Positions 18,970 through 28,444 of a stretch of 64,000 nt of DNA are shown one piece after another. Position 1 is the first letter of the stretch. Each line of letters begins with the position of its first letter. Under the pieces are notes generated by a model. That model saw only the letters and a program-made list of their open reading frames with translations, was not told the origin of the DNA and did no database searches. This stretch comes from an uncultured Caulobacterales bacterium (lineage in GTDB: Bacteria; Pseudomonadota; Alphaproteobacteria; Caulobacterales; Maricaulaceae): the NCBI GenBank assembly GCA_937929915.1, contig CALFUN010000027.1:28288-92287 (forward strand), in the 5' to 3' direction. Made by a program: the position numbers and the translations under genes.

Positions 18970-19656
18970 TTATCTTACTTTCTTGGCGGTTTGTTTGTAT
19001 TTTAGAATTAAAACTGGGCGCATCAGTTCAGCTGTCATTTCGCCGCTTTCTTTTACAAAAAGTGAATGCGTATTCCATTTGCGAAAACGGCCATCTTCAG
19101 AAATCGACTTTATATCTTTTTCCATCCAAAAGAGACCGTCTAAATCGGATCGAATTTTCACGAACAGACTATCTGCAGGAATCACTATTCCCTTTTCTGT
19201 GTCGTCTCTCGTAGGGAAGCCAACACTTATGATAGCAGCACATTCAAATATAACATCGCCACTCTCTTCTTTTTCTATCACTAAGAGATTTATTGACGGA
19301 AGCGCTAGCAACTCTCTCTCATTTGTTAGTGGAGGATCATAATCATATATCAAATCACTTGCGCGATCATTGTTTAGCTTAAACCCTACACCGCCTTCAT
19401 TCTCGATAGGTTGGACGTCAGAGAATAACTTTGCACGAACAAAATCTATGCTTTTCTGATGGCTATTGTAAGCTTTGTCACAAAAATTCAAAAAAATGGA
19501 ATTAACAGAGTTTAGGCCTTCATCAGAGTCGACTTGCAAAGCGGGAAACCCAGCTTTGTGATACCCGTCAAAGCTATCAGCAGCAAACGCATGATAACTA
19601 GAGAACATCACAAACAGACTAACTAAGCCAGTCGATATGCGGTAGAAGGACAACAA
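18970..19656 (-). CDS. Secreted protein of unknown function inserted between sucC and sucD
   Basis: 228-aa ORF with an N-terminal signal peptide ([24 protein letters not shown]), predicting export to the periplasm or beyond. The rest is a mixed alpha/beta soluble protein with one or two cysteines and no motif I recognise. The first possible start is TTG 19656, 3 nt after the sucC stop; the first ATG is at 19608, inside the signal sequence, so the TTG is preferred. The stop lies 4 nt before sucD. It is AT-richer than sucC and sucD, which argues for later insertion. The tight spacing on both sides indicates translation with the operon. Confidence 0.7.
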   Translation of the reverse strand: MLSFYRISTGLVSLFVMFSSYHAFAADSFDGYHKAGFPALQVDSDEGLNSVNSIFLNFCDKAYNSHQKSIDFVRAKLFSDVQPIENEGGVGFKLNNDRASDLIYDYDPPLTNERELLALPSINLLVIEKEESGDVIFECAAIISVGFPTRDDTEKGIVIPADSLFVKIRSDLDGLFWMEKDIKSISEDGRFRKWNTHSLFVKESGEMTAELMRPVLILKYKQTAKKVR

Positions 19657-19659
19657 ACC

Positions 19660-20853
19660 CTACCCCTTCACCGCGGCTACAATCTTCTGCGCCGCATCGT
19701 CCAGATCATCGGCGGCAATCACGTTCAGTCCGCTCTCATTGATAATCTTCTTACCCGCTTCGACGTTTGTGCCTTCAAGGCGCACGACAAGCGGGACTTT
19801 AAGGCCCACTTCTTTGACGGCGTCGACTGTGCCTTGGGCGATGACATCACATTTCATAATACCGCCAAAGATATTAATCAGAATACCTTCGACTTTCGAA
19901 TCTGATGTCAGGATTTTAAAGGCTGCGACAATATTTTCTTTCGTCGCGCCGCCGCCCACATCCAAAAAGTTAGCAGGCTCCGCCCCGTAAAGCTTGATGA
20001 TGTCCATCGTGCTCATAGCAAGGCCTGCGCCGTTGACCATACAGCCAATATTGCCGTCCAAAGCAACGTAAGACAGGTCATATTTCTTGGCCTCAGTCTC
20101 TTTGCTGTCTTCTTCAGTAATGTCGCGCAGCTCTTGAATGTCAGGGTGACGGAACAGCGCATTTTCATCAAAGCTGATTTTGGCATCCAGACAATGCAAG
20201 CGGCCATCTTCGGTAACAATCAACGGATTAATCTCTAGCATGGACATGTCTTTGGCAAGGAAGCCATTATAAAGTGTCTGGCCAAGCTTACGCGCTTGTT
20301 TGGCCAAATCCCCCGATAAGCCGAGCGCTTTGGCGAGCGTGCGCCCGTGATGCGGCATAAAACCCGTCGCCGGGTCTACGTCAAAATTAATCACTTTTTC
20401 TGGTGTGTCATGGGCTACGGCCTCAATGTCCATTCCGCCTTGCGTTGAGGCAATGAATGACACTTGCGAGGTTTCACGGTTAATAATGATGGACAGGTAA
20501 AGCTCTGTTTCAATGTCAGAGCCGTCTTCGATGTAAAGACGGTTGACTTGCTTACCCTCATCGCCTGTTTGCGCCGTAACCAAATATGCACCGAGCATTT
20601 CCTTGGCATTGGCAACCACTTCGTCAACAGAAAATGCCAGACGCACGCCGCCTTTGGCATCTTTAGGCGCGCCGATAAATGTGCCTTTCCCGCGTCCGCC
20701 TGCATGAATTTGGGATTTCACCACCCATAACGGGCCGCCTAATGCTTTGGCCGCCGCTTCGGCTTCATCGGCTGAAAAGATAGCCACGCCTTTAGAGACA
20801 GGGGCGCCAAGCGATTTAAGGACAGCCTTGCCCTGATATTCGTGTATATTCAT
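19660..20853 (-). CDS. sucC: Succinyl-CoA ligase beta subunit (ADP-forming)
   Basis: ATP-grasp subunit of succinyl-CoA synthetase, which makes ATP from succinyl-CoA in the TCA cycle. Present are the start [35 protein letters not shown] in the ATP-grasp domain, [12 protein letters not shown] and the CoA-ligase domain with [13 protein letters not shown] ... [13 protein letters not shown]. The 397 aa are normal. An inverted repeat without a T-run (GCGGGTTTT ... AAAACCCGC, 20929-20956) precedes it and may be a leader structure. It is followed after 3 nt by the secreted-protein ORF instead of sucD. Confidence 0.97.
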   Translation of the reverse strand: MNIHEYQGKAVLKSLGAPVSKGVAIFSADEAEAAAKALGGPLWVVKSQIHAGGRGKGTFIGAPKDAKGGVRLAFSVDEVVANAKEMLGAYLVTAQTGDEGKQVNRLYIEDGSDIETELYLSIIINRETSQVSFIASTQGGMDIEAVAHDTPEKVINFDVDPATGFMPHHGRTLAKALGLSGDLAKQARKLGQTLYNGFLAKDMSMLEINPLIVTEDGRLHCLDAKISFDENALFRHPDIQELRDITEEDSKETEAKKYDLSYVALDGNIGCMVNGAGLAMSTMDIIKLYGAEPANFLDVGGGATKENIVAAFKILTSDSKVEGILINIFGGIMKCDVIAQGTVDAVKEVGLKVPLVVRLEGTNVEAGKKIINESGLNVIAADDLDDAAQKIVAAVKG

Positions 20854-21087
20854 GAAAAATAGTCCGCGTTCGTTTACTCACCAATCGAACCCCATTTGGG
20901 GTGTCAAACTCAGGGCGCTTATAGCAGGGCGGGTTTTACTCGCAAGCAAAACCCGCTAATCTAGCCCAAAAACATCGGCGCTTTGAGGTCAAAAAATAGT
21001 GTGAAAGGATTAAGAGCGCGAAATACCTTCCATAAATCCTGCAATATCGTTTCTGTATCAAGGACACAAAGCTTATGCAGAGACATT

Positions 21088-21615
21088 TTATGGATGTGCA
21101 TCTTGGCCGTAAACATGATGCGGATCATCGGAAATGGCGGGGATACAATCAACATCATAAAGCCATTTTGACCCGAGCTTTTCTGCCGTTTTAAGACTCG
21201 CCACATTATCCATCGCTATGGTGTGAACCACACGAGGCCAGCCCAATACATTAAAGGCATAATCAATACAGGCCCGCGCAGCTTCGCTGGCAAATCCTTT
21301 ACGCCAATGTGGCCGCGCAATCGTCCAGCCGATTTCAGGCTCTGGCCAGCCTTCAGGGTTCCACGGCCCGACGCGGCCCACCCACTGCCCGCTTGATTTA
21401 TCGATTACAGAGTAGAAACTATAGCCGTGAATCGCTTGGTGTCCGATAACGGTCGCCATATGCCGCCAAGCTTGAGCGCGGCTCATACCGGGACCGCCCC
21501 CAAGGCCCGCCATTGTTTCTTTATCGCTAAAACACGCCGCCCATGGCTCAAAATCCCGTTTAGGGTCAACATGGCGTAAAATAAGACGGTCAGTTTCCAA
21601 TACGGTTTTACTCAT
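21088..21615 (-). CDS. GNAT acetyltransferase, RimJ/RimL type
   Basis: 175-aa N-acetyltransferase of the Acetyltransf_3 group, using acetyl-CoA on an amine substrate. Features are the start VLETDRLILRHVDPKRDFEPW, the middle strand GWTIARPHWRKGFASEAARACIDYAF (acetyl-CoA-binding R/Q-x-x-G-x-A equivalent is RKGFAS), and the typical NVASLKTAEKLG near the C-terminus. The substrate is unknown. It lies between mdh and sucC on the same strand but after the mdh terminator, so it is probably a separate unit that could read into sucC. Confidence 0.88.
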   Translation of the reverse strand: MSKTVLETDRLILRHVDPKRDFEPWAACFSDKETMAGLGGGPGMSRAQAWRHMATVIGHQAIHGYSFYSVIDKSSGQWVGRVGPWNPEGWPEPEIGWTIARPHWRKGFASEAARACIDYAFNVLGWPRVVHTIAMDNVASLKTAEKLGSKWLYDVDCIPAISDDPHHVYGQDAHP

Positions 21616-21652
21616 ACCGGCCTTATAGTCCGCTCTTTAAAACGATCTCAAA

Positions 21653-21690
21653 TAAAAAAAGCGGCCCCTCAAATATCTTTGAAGGCCCGC
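21653..21690 (-). terminator. Rho-independent terminator downstream of mdh
   Basis: On the minus strand, GCGGGCCTTCAAA and TTTGAGGGGCCGC form a 12-13 bp stem with one mismatch and one G-U pair, around a 4-nt loop, followed by a run of seven or more Ts (A-run at 21653-21660 on the plus strand). It lies about 43 nt after the mdh stop. Confidence 0.85.
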
Positions 21691-21732
21691 CTTTTAGACC
21701 GAATATTATGCTAAACCGAATATTATGCGCGG

Positions 21733-22778
<1,046 letters not shown>

Positions 22779-22855
22779 AATAAATTCTCCTTAAAGTCGA
22801 ATATTCTAGAATAGCCATAAGCTTTCAGTTAGGTTTTAATAATGGAGGGAAGCGT

Positions 22856-23782
22856 ATGTTTCATGATTTATACTACAATGGTGACAAGCTACGCTTGAGG
22901 ACAGGCGAGACCCTAAGCAGTGTGTTTACGTCTAATGGCGGATATTACGGCCTGCGCGATGGGTCTTATGAATTAGAAATGGCGCCTACAAGCGGGGAGG
23001 TTTTTCTTCGAACGTCAGATCGTATCCTTAAAAGCCTGATGAAAGGCCAAAAACCTACATTAACAAATGCTCCGTCACCCTTAGATACACTCACACCATT
23101 TATATCCCTTGATCCAACTGGACATGCAGAAAAAAGGGCAGGCGGGGAACTCTACTTACACAGTACACCCGCCAAACATACTAGGCGAGGCATTCGGCTC
23201 TCCCGACTATCATTTCAAAGACTCAAATCATATGCGAAATTACGACGTAAACATACATTGAGCTTATACGTCAAAATTGGTAATCGCGCGCCTTGGATGG
23301 ATACGGCTTGGGGAGAAAAAGGCACTAAAGAAATTAGTGGATCTAGTCATAATGCGCGGGTTTTAGAATATAGCGAGGATGATGGTTTTCCCATGAGTAC
23401 TGACGATGATGGCCACCCTTGGTGCGGAGCATTCATTGGTTGGGTTATGCGCGAAAATAATTTTTCTGTACCCCATATCTCTGTGAGATCAGCAGATTGG
23501 AGAACTTATGGGCGAAAGATTAGTAACCCAACATATGGCTGTATTGGCTTTAAATGGCGGAATAGAAATAGAAATGAAGGCCATGTCACTTTTATCATTG
23601 GAACAAATGATAAAGGTGATCAACTTTATGGACTCGGTGGTAATCAAAACGATGAAGTCAACGTGATGGAGTTCCCAACGAATGCCTTTGATACATTTTG
23701 CATACCTAGCAATTATGTTAATAAACATGATTGGTTACCCATCTACAAGGATGAATTCGTAAAAAGTGGGCGACAAGGATAA
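22856..23782 (+). CDS. TIGR02594/CHAP-like cysteine peptidase or amidase
   Basis: 308-aa protein with no signal peptide. The C-terminal half (about 138-300) follows the TIGR02594 pattern seen in phage-like and effector peptidoglycan hydrolases: APWMDTAWGEKGTKEISGSSHN, the nucleophile motif HPWCGAFIGWVM, the histidine motif NEGHVTFIIG, then LYGLGGNQNDEVNV and an aromatic/cysteine end. The N-terminal about 135 residues are beta-rich and unrecognised. The start has GGAGG nearby. Directly downstream, 5 nt away, is a small lipoprotein gene, which suggests an effector-immunity or hydrolase-partner arrangement. Lower GC than the surrounding TCA genes. Confidence 0.7.
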   Translation: MFHDLYYNGDKLRLRTGETLSSVFTSNGGYYGLRDGSYELEMAPTSGEVFLRTSDRILKSLMKGQKPTLTNAPSPLDTLTPFISLDPTGHAEKRAGGELYLHSTPAKHTRRGIRLSRLSFQRLKSYAKLRRKHTLSLYVKIGNRAPWMDTAWGEKGTKEISGSSHNARVLEYSEDDGFPMSTDDDGHPWCGAFIGWVMRENNFSVPHISVRSADWRTYGRKISNPTYGCIGFKWRNRNRNEGHVTFIIGTNDKGDQLYGLGGNQNDEVNVMEFPTNAFDTFCIPSNYVNKHDWLPIYKDEFVKSGRQG

Positions 23783-23787
23783 TATCT

Positions 23788-24333
23788 ATGCAGTTAAAAC
23801 GACATATGTTTTTACCTTTAATTTTATCACTCTGCGCATGTGATCTTGTTTCAAAAAGAGCCCCTGCAAAAACGTTTGAAACACCTCATATTTCCAAGAA
23901 TAAGGCTTCACATACTGATGTAGATCCAAAAATAATTACGCGTAACAAAAAACTAATAGATTATTTTTTAGAGGAAGCACCTTATCTTGCTTTAGTACAA
24001 ACTAAAAAGATTGAACGCACTTCGATATGGGCGGATGAAATTGGACAAATGCAAGATTTGGATATTCACACAGATGTTTTAGAAACCTTTCGAGGAAAGC
24101 CTGCAAAGACAATTAAATACATTCTAAGCAGAGAAATGGAACCATTGAGCCCTATTCCCGCAATAGACTCAACACCACACATTATAAGTCTCTGCTATGT
24201 AAACGGGATATATAGCGCCCAAGAAGTTGCCTTTTCTATAGAAGCTTATCCCGCGCTTATTGAATATGCACGACAGCAGACTAAAGCTGATATTGCATCA
24301 GACCGCACTTATCCAAACTGCCCAACGCCTTAG
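23788..24333 (+). CDS. Putative lipoprotein, unknown function
   Basis: 181-aa protein with a type II signal peptide. After a basic start and hydrophobic stretch, the best lipobox is L-C-A-C at 15-18, giving a lipidated Cys18 followed by D19, which in E. coli rules would favour inner-membrane retention. The mature part is soluble with two or three further cysteines and no recognised domain. It begins 5 nt after the CHAP-like gene. Its last 4 nt overlap the end of the convergent zapE gene. An immunity role against the neighbouring hydrolase is a guess from gene order only. Confidence 0.65.
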   Translation: MQLKRHMFLPLILSLCACDLVSKRAPAKTFETPHISKNKASHTDVDPKIITRNKKLIDYFLEEAPYLALVQTKKIERTSIWADEIGQMQDLDIHTDVLETFRGKPAKTIKYILSREMEPLSPIPAIDSTPHIISLCYVNGIYSAQEVAFSIEAYPALIEYARQQTKADIASDRTYPNCPTP

Positions 24334-25430
24334 CTATTTGTTCCCATAATCCGCCGCTCTCCAAGGTAATTTTCGCTGCGCATTTCAATGAGGCGCGAGG
24401 CGGTGCGTTCAAATTCAAACACCCCGTCGCCTTTGGCATAAAGTTCATGCGGCTCCACGGCGGCGCTCATAATTAATTTTGTCCGTGTTTCGTAAAGCGC
24501 ATCAATCAGTGTAACAAAGCGTTTAGCTTCATTACGATTTTCAGGCCCCATTTGCGGCACATCTTCTAAAATCAATGTTTGGAACGCATGGGATAGACGC
24601 AGATAATCCGCCGCCCCCAAAGGCTCCCCGCATAGCCGGTTGAAATTTGTTCGCGCTGTCCCCGCTGCGGCGCGCTTGATACACATATCGCGCCCTTGCA
24701 CAGTCAGGCACGCTTCGCGAGGCGTTGCGATTCCGATTAGGCGCGCCCAAGCCGCATCAATGCCAGCATCGGCTTGCGGCCCAAGCGGGGTGTAATAAAC
24801 TGGCGCGGCGGTGAGTTGACGCAAGCGGTGATCTGTATCTCCAACAAATTCGTGGATAATCAAATGCTGGGACATCATTTCAATAAAAGGTTCAAAAAGT
24901 TGGCGGTTAAGCCCGTTCTTATATAGATCATTAGGCGGGCGATTAGAGGTCGCAACGACAATCACCCCGCGCGCCCATAACGCCTCAAATAGGCGCGATA
25001 AAATCATCGCATCTGTAATGTCTGTGACATGAAACTCATCAAAGCAGAGCAAATGCGCATCAGCCGCAATATCTTTAGCAACAGGCACAATAGGATCGCC
25101 CGATTTTTTATTGGCCTTGCGCCACGCATTAATCCGTTCATGCACATCCAGCATAAAGGCATGGAAATGCACGCGGCGCTTGTCTTGAATCGGAGCCGCT
25201 TCAAAAAACCAATCCATTAACATGGATTTACCACGGCCAACACCGCCCCACATATAAAGGCCTTTGGGGGTACGGGCTGTCTTCAGTAAACGCGCGAGAA
25301 AACTTGGTCGATCATTTGGCAAACGCTTTAACAGCTCATCAAGCGCCGCGGCCGCCGAATGTTGCGCGTCATCAGGGATAAGTGTCCCGTCATCATAAAG
25401 ACGGGTTAATTGTTGGCAAACCGCTCCCAT
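24330..25430 (-). CDS. zapE: Cell division ATPase ZapE (AFG1-like)
   Basis: AAA-type ATPase of the AFG1/ZapE family, linked to FtsZ ring function in E. coli and to mitochondrial quality control in eukaryotes. Seen are Walker A GLYMWGGVGRGKSMLMDWFF (about 56-75), FHAFMLDVH, Walker B HLLCFDEFHVTDITDAMIL, the sensor region VVATSNRPPNDLYKNGLNR, and the terminal SRLIEMRSENYL. The 366 aa are normal. Its ATG overlaps the stop of a tiny upstream ORF (TAATG). The position between sdhB and mdh is ancestral in alphaproteobacteria, as I recall. Confidence 0.95.
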   Translation of the reverse strand: MGAVCQQLTRLYDDGTLIPDDAQHSAAAALDELLKRLPNDRPSFLARLLKTARTPKGLYMWGGVGRGKSMLMDWFFEAAPIQDKRRVHFHAFMLDVHERINAWRKANKKSGDPIVPVAKDIAADAHLLCFDEFHVTDITDAMILSRLFEALWARGVIVVATSNRPPNDLYKNGLNRQLFEPFIEMMSQHLIIHEFVGDTDHRLRQLTAAPVYYTPLGPQADAGIDAAWARLIGIATPREACLTVQGRDMCIKRAAAGTARTNFNRLCGEPLGAADYLRLSHAFQTLILEDVPQMGPENRNEAKRFVTLIDALYETRTKLIMSAAVEPHELYAKGDGVFEFERTASRLIEMRSENYLGERRIMGTNS

Positions 25431-25537
25431 TAGGCCGTCTTCAGGCTTAAAAGCACTATACCCGCCGCCAACAGGCCAAAGGCAAAAATCAAGAGTGCGT
25501 AAAATAGCGGTTTATTACGAATGGGCGCAGGTTCCAT
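25430..25537 (-). CDS. 35-aa single-span membrane microprotein upstream of zapE
   Basis: Small ORF with ATG 25537 preceded by AGGAGACC at good spacing, and a TAA stop that shares its last base with the zapE ATG (TAATG). The product has a short polar N-terminus (MEPAPIRNKP) and one hydrophobic helix of about 20 residues (LFYALLIFAFGLLAAGIVLL), ending SLKTA. The ribosome site, hydrophobic helix and stop-start coupling make it a credible gene. Function unknown; it might place or regulate ZapE at the membrane, which is inference. Confidence 0.65.
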   Translation of the reverse strand: MEPAPIRNKPLFYALLIFAFGLLAAGIVLLSLKTA

Positions 25538-25726
25538 AAGGTCTCCTAACGCACTGATACATAGCGTCAAGTCATCCTGAGAGCAACGTCAATAGATCTA
25601 AAAATAACATTTTGTTCATGCAGCGTTTATGTTAACTTTCCTACATACTGAATCGGAAGGACATGCATGAGCGTGTCTATTGGGGGCTCATTTAGGGGTC
25701 GACATTATTTTTGGAGGTTCCTGAAA

Positions 25727-26950
25727 ATGGAAGACAAAGCATCACAAATTAACCAAGCCTTATCTGGCTTACTCCCCGACAGCCTGCAATGGCTCGCAGG
25801 GCCACTCGTTGCCGCCTTAATTATTATTATTGGTTATTTCATCTCAAAAATCGCGGCGGCGATTGTATCTGGTGCCATTAACCGCACAGGCATTGGCAAA
25901 AACGCGAAAGTTACAGGCGGAAATATTGGTAAATCTTTGTCCAAAGCCGTCTTTTGGGTGCTATTCCTCATTTTCATCATCATGGGGCTTTCACAATTCC
26001 CTGCCTTGTCAAAACAGCTCGGTTTCTTGAATGAAATGATGGATACGATATTTGGATATTTACCGCAGCTTGTCTCTGGCGCTGTTGTTCTGGCTATCGG
26101 TATTATGTTGTCAAAAGTGGTGAAAAATGCTCTGACCTCTATGCTAGAAGTCGCGCAAGCTGATCGCCTTGCTGCCAAATTAGGTATGAGCGCGTCTGAC
26201 GACACTAATAACACATCTATAGCTCGTAGCCTTGGCGGTCTTGCTGCCGCGATTGTTACAATTATTTTCGCTGTGACAGCCATTGGTATCTGGGACATTC
26301 CGGGCATATCAGAGCCAGTCTCTAACCTGCTAAATACAATTCTTGGCTATATCCCGCGCATTATCGGCGCAGCCATTATCCTCGGTGTGTTTATTTTCAT
26401 TGGACGGTTTGTGTCAAATCTTGCCAAAAACACTCTACCAGCTTTGGGCGTTGATAACTCACTCAACGCTGTAGCCAGTCTTGATGGCGACGGGCCTAAC
26501 TTTGTTCCATCTAACATCATCGCCACAGTTAGCTTTGTTGGCATCGTCTTGATGGGCCTAACAGCGGCCATGAAAGCCCTTGGTATTCCTGAATTAACGA
26601 ACGTCTTTAATACATTGCTAGAAGTTGGCGGGAATGTCGTCCTTGGCGCGATCATTATTGGTGCAGGTTTCTTCATTGCGAATTTCGTATCAAAAATCGT
26701 CACGCAAACATCTGGCGACCTTGCAGGGAAGATCATTAAATATGTCACGATCATCATCGTCACATTTATGGGCCTATCTACAATGAACCTTGGCGAAGAA
26801 ATTGTGTCCACAGCTTTTGAATATAGCCTTGGCGCAGCTGCTGTTGCCGCAGGCATTGGCGGCGCGATTGCCTTTGGTCTTGGCGGACGTGAATGGGCTG
26901 GTAAGAAACTCAATGAGTGGATGCCAGTGAAGACAACACGTAAAAAGTAA
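25727..26950 (+). CDS. Mechanosensitive channel-like protein (CmpX/TM-helix-repeat family)
   Basis: About 407-aa inner-membrane protein built of repeated hydrophobic units with the conserved GY..SK/GR.V pattern (IIIIGYFISKIAAAI, LAIGIMLSKVVKNAL, ILGVFIFIGRFVSNL, IIGAGFFIANFVSKI) and a final GGAIAFGLGGREWAGKKL. This matches the CmpX-like group within the MscS superfamily; gating properties are unknown. Two in-frame starts have ribosome sites: ATG 25727 with GGAGG at 9 nt, and ATG 25667 with GGAAGGA at 5 nt. I chose 25727 because the extra 20 residues are basic/aromatic and atypical. A strong terminator follows. Confidence 0.85.
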   Translation: MEDKASQINQALSGLLPDSLQWLAGPLVAALIIIIGYFISKIAAAIVSGAINRTGIGKNAKVTGGNIGKSLSKAVFWVLFLIFIIMGLSQFPALSKQLGFLNEMMDTIFGYLPQLVSGAVVLAIGIMLSKVVKNALTSMLEVAQADRLAAKLGMSASDDTNNTSIARSLGGLAAAIVTIIFAVTAIGIWDIPGISEPVSNLLNTILGYIPRIIGAAIILGVFIFIGRFVSNLAKNTLPALGVDNSLNAVASLDGDGPNFVPSNIIATVSFVGIVLMGLTAAMKALGIPELTNVFNTLLEVGGNVVLGAIIIGAGFFIANFVSKIVTQTSGDLAGKIIKYVTIIIVTFMGLSTMNLGEEIVSTAFEYSLGAAAVAAGIGGAIAFGLGGREWAGKKLNEWMPVKTTRKK

Positions 26951-26972
26951 ATCTTTTAACGAAACAGAATGA

Positions 26973-27007
26973 AAACCGCCTTTTGCTTGCAAAAAGGCGG
27001 TTTTTTT
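26973..27007 (+). terminator. Rho-independent terminator after the MscS-like gene
   Basis: AAACCGCCTTTT and AAAAAGGCGGTTT form a 12-13 bp stem around a short loop, ending in seven Ts on the plus strand. The A-run on the other side could also serve the convergent arsC gene. Confidence 0.9.
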
Positions 27008-27032
27008 ATGCCCTCTACTATAGAGCCTACGC

Positions 27033-27536
27033 CTAAGCGGTAATATGTGCGATCGCCTGTATGGCTTGGGGCGTTAAATCATCCAAAGCGATCAAGGCTT
27101 CAATCCGCGCTCGGCAAATATCATAGACATCAGAAAAGGCTTTTTGCCGCGCAGATAGCGGTTCTATATGCGCAGGATCATCAGCGGGCCAATGGGCTTT
27201 CATGTGCTGCCCAGGGAAGGCCGGGCAAATTTCATTGGCCGCATTGGCGCAAACCGTAATCACAATATCCATTTTCGGTACGCCGTCCCCGCAAAACTCA
27301 TGCCATGATTTAGAGCGGTATAAATCCGGGCGATGTCCGCGCTTTTGCAACTCTTTAAGCCCGTCAGGATGCGGCGCACCGCTTGGAAAACTCCCCGCTG
27401 ACCAGCCTATCCACACACGGCCATTGTCTGTTTTACGGCCCAAATCATTCATCAAAGCTTCGGATAAAATAGAGCGGGCTGAATTCCCCGTACATAGAAA
27501 TAAGACATTAAGAGGGGCAGATTGTGAGCTGGGCAT
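27033..27536 (-). CDS. arsC: Arsenate reductase, low-molecular-weight phosphatase family
   Basis: 167-aa LMW-PTP-fold protein that reduces arsenate to arsenite through cysteine redox chemistry. The P-loop nucleophile motif LFLCTGNSARSILSEA is at about 12-27, and the downstream VCANAANEICPAFPGQ contains the further cysteines expected of thioredoxin-linked ArsC, followed by HWPADDPA. I start at ATG 27536, with AGGAAG upstream; the longer frame to 27635 would run into the divergent gene. No arsenite pump or arsR gene is nearby, so it is an orphan resistance gene or acts in other phosphatase-like chemistry. Confidence 0.85.
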   Translation of the reverse strand: MPSSQSAPLNVLFLCTGNSARSILSEALMNDLGRKTDNGRVWIGWSAGSFPSGAPHPDGLKELQKRGHRPDLYRSKSWHEFCGDGVPKMDIVITVCANAANEICPAFPGQHMKAHWPADDPAHIEPLSARQKAFSDVYDICRARIEALIALDDLTPQAIQAIAHITA

Positions 27537-27629
27537 AAGGCTTCCTATAATGGCACATGAACGGCCGATAGCTTGAATGTTACCACCAAGGCGCTTGCCA
27601 ATTTGCACAAGGCTCGTCAATAAGACTTT

Positions 27630-28424
27630 GTGCATATTGTTGATGAACTTATCTTAGAGCGCGCCCCGCAACTTGTGGCCAAAGCTTGGCTTTTCAAACT
27701 CATAAAGCCATGGCTTTATAAGCTTTTAGCCTATGACGTGGCTGTTAGCGTTGTGGATACGATAATGCCAATGACAGGGCGCAATGCATTTGCACATGTA
27801 ACAGGGCGCGTAAAACCAAATGTGAAAATTATAGGGCTTGAAAACCTGCCCGCCTCTGGCCGCTGCGTTGTCATTTCCAATCACCCAACAGGTCTGGCAG
27901 ATGGGATGGCCGTCTTTAAAGCGCTGCAACCCAAACGCCCTGAGCATATTTACCTTGCAAATGCCGATGCGTTGCGGGTCATTCCTAAATGTGACGACAT
28001 CGTCATTCCAGTCGAATGGGTCAAAGATAAGCGCACACATCAAAAAACCCGCCAAACTTTAATCTCGACAAAAAATGCGCTTCAGGCCGAAAAATGTGTC
28101 GTTATTTTCCCAAGCGGCGTTCTGGGCAAACTCACATGGCGCGGCATTGAAGATAAGCCATGGCAGAATAGTGCTGCGATGATGGCAAAAAAATATAAAG
28201 CGCCAATTATCCCGCTGAAAATCCAAGCCCGTAATAGCTGGCTATATTATATTCTCTCAGGCGTGAGTGGGGAATTGCGCGATATTACTTTATTCTATGA
28301 ATTGCTAAATAAGAAGCGGCAGACATTCAAACTCACATTTGGCCCGCCCATTATGCCAGAGGATGTGCCGCAAAATCCCGAAACAGCCACGGCAATGATA
28401 CGCAATATTGTTGAGAGCCTATAG
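27630..28424 (+). CDS. PlsC-like glycerolipid acyltransferase
   Basis: 264-aa acyltransferase-family protein, probably peripheral on the inner membrane, moving an acyl chain onto a glycerophospholipid or related acceptor. The signature reads ISNHPTGLADGMAVF (around 83-95), i.e. His and Asp separated by five residues instead of the canonical HX4D; I recall NHPTGxxDG as normal for one alphaproteobacterial subfamily. Later, FPSGVLGKLTWRG is the glycerol-3-phosphate-binding block and APIIPLKIQARNSWLY fits the third block. It starts with GTG (TTG 27627 is possible). Divergent from arsC. Confidence 0.8.
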   Translation: MHIVDELILERAPQLVAKAWLFKLIKPWLYKLLAYDVAVSVVDTIMPMTGRNAFAHVTGRVKPNVKIIGLENLPASGRCVVISNHPTGLADGMAVFKALQPKRPEHIYLANADALRVIPKCDDIVIPVEWVKDKRTHQKTRQTLISTKNALQAEKCVVIFPSGVLGKLTWRGIEDKPWQNSAAMMAKKYKAPIIPLKIQARNSWLYYILSGVSGELRDITLFYELLNKKRQTFKLTFGPPIMPEDVPQNPETATAMIRNIVESL

Positions 28425-28444
28425 CTGCCCAAATTGATTGAACG

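Noticed and set aside
20929..20956. Inverted repeat GCGGGTTTT ... AAAACCCGC before sucC as a terminator
   Set aside because: No T-run follows in either direction; kept only as a possible leader hairpin.
21698..21728. Direct repeat ACCGAATATTATGC (two copies, 17 bp apart) after mdh
   Set aside because: Only two short copies next to a terminator; probably slippage with no sign of function.
26347..26913. 188-codon minus-strand frame opposite the MscS-like gene
   Set aside because: Antisense shadow of a certain gene, no domain, no ribosome site.
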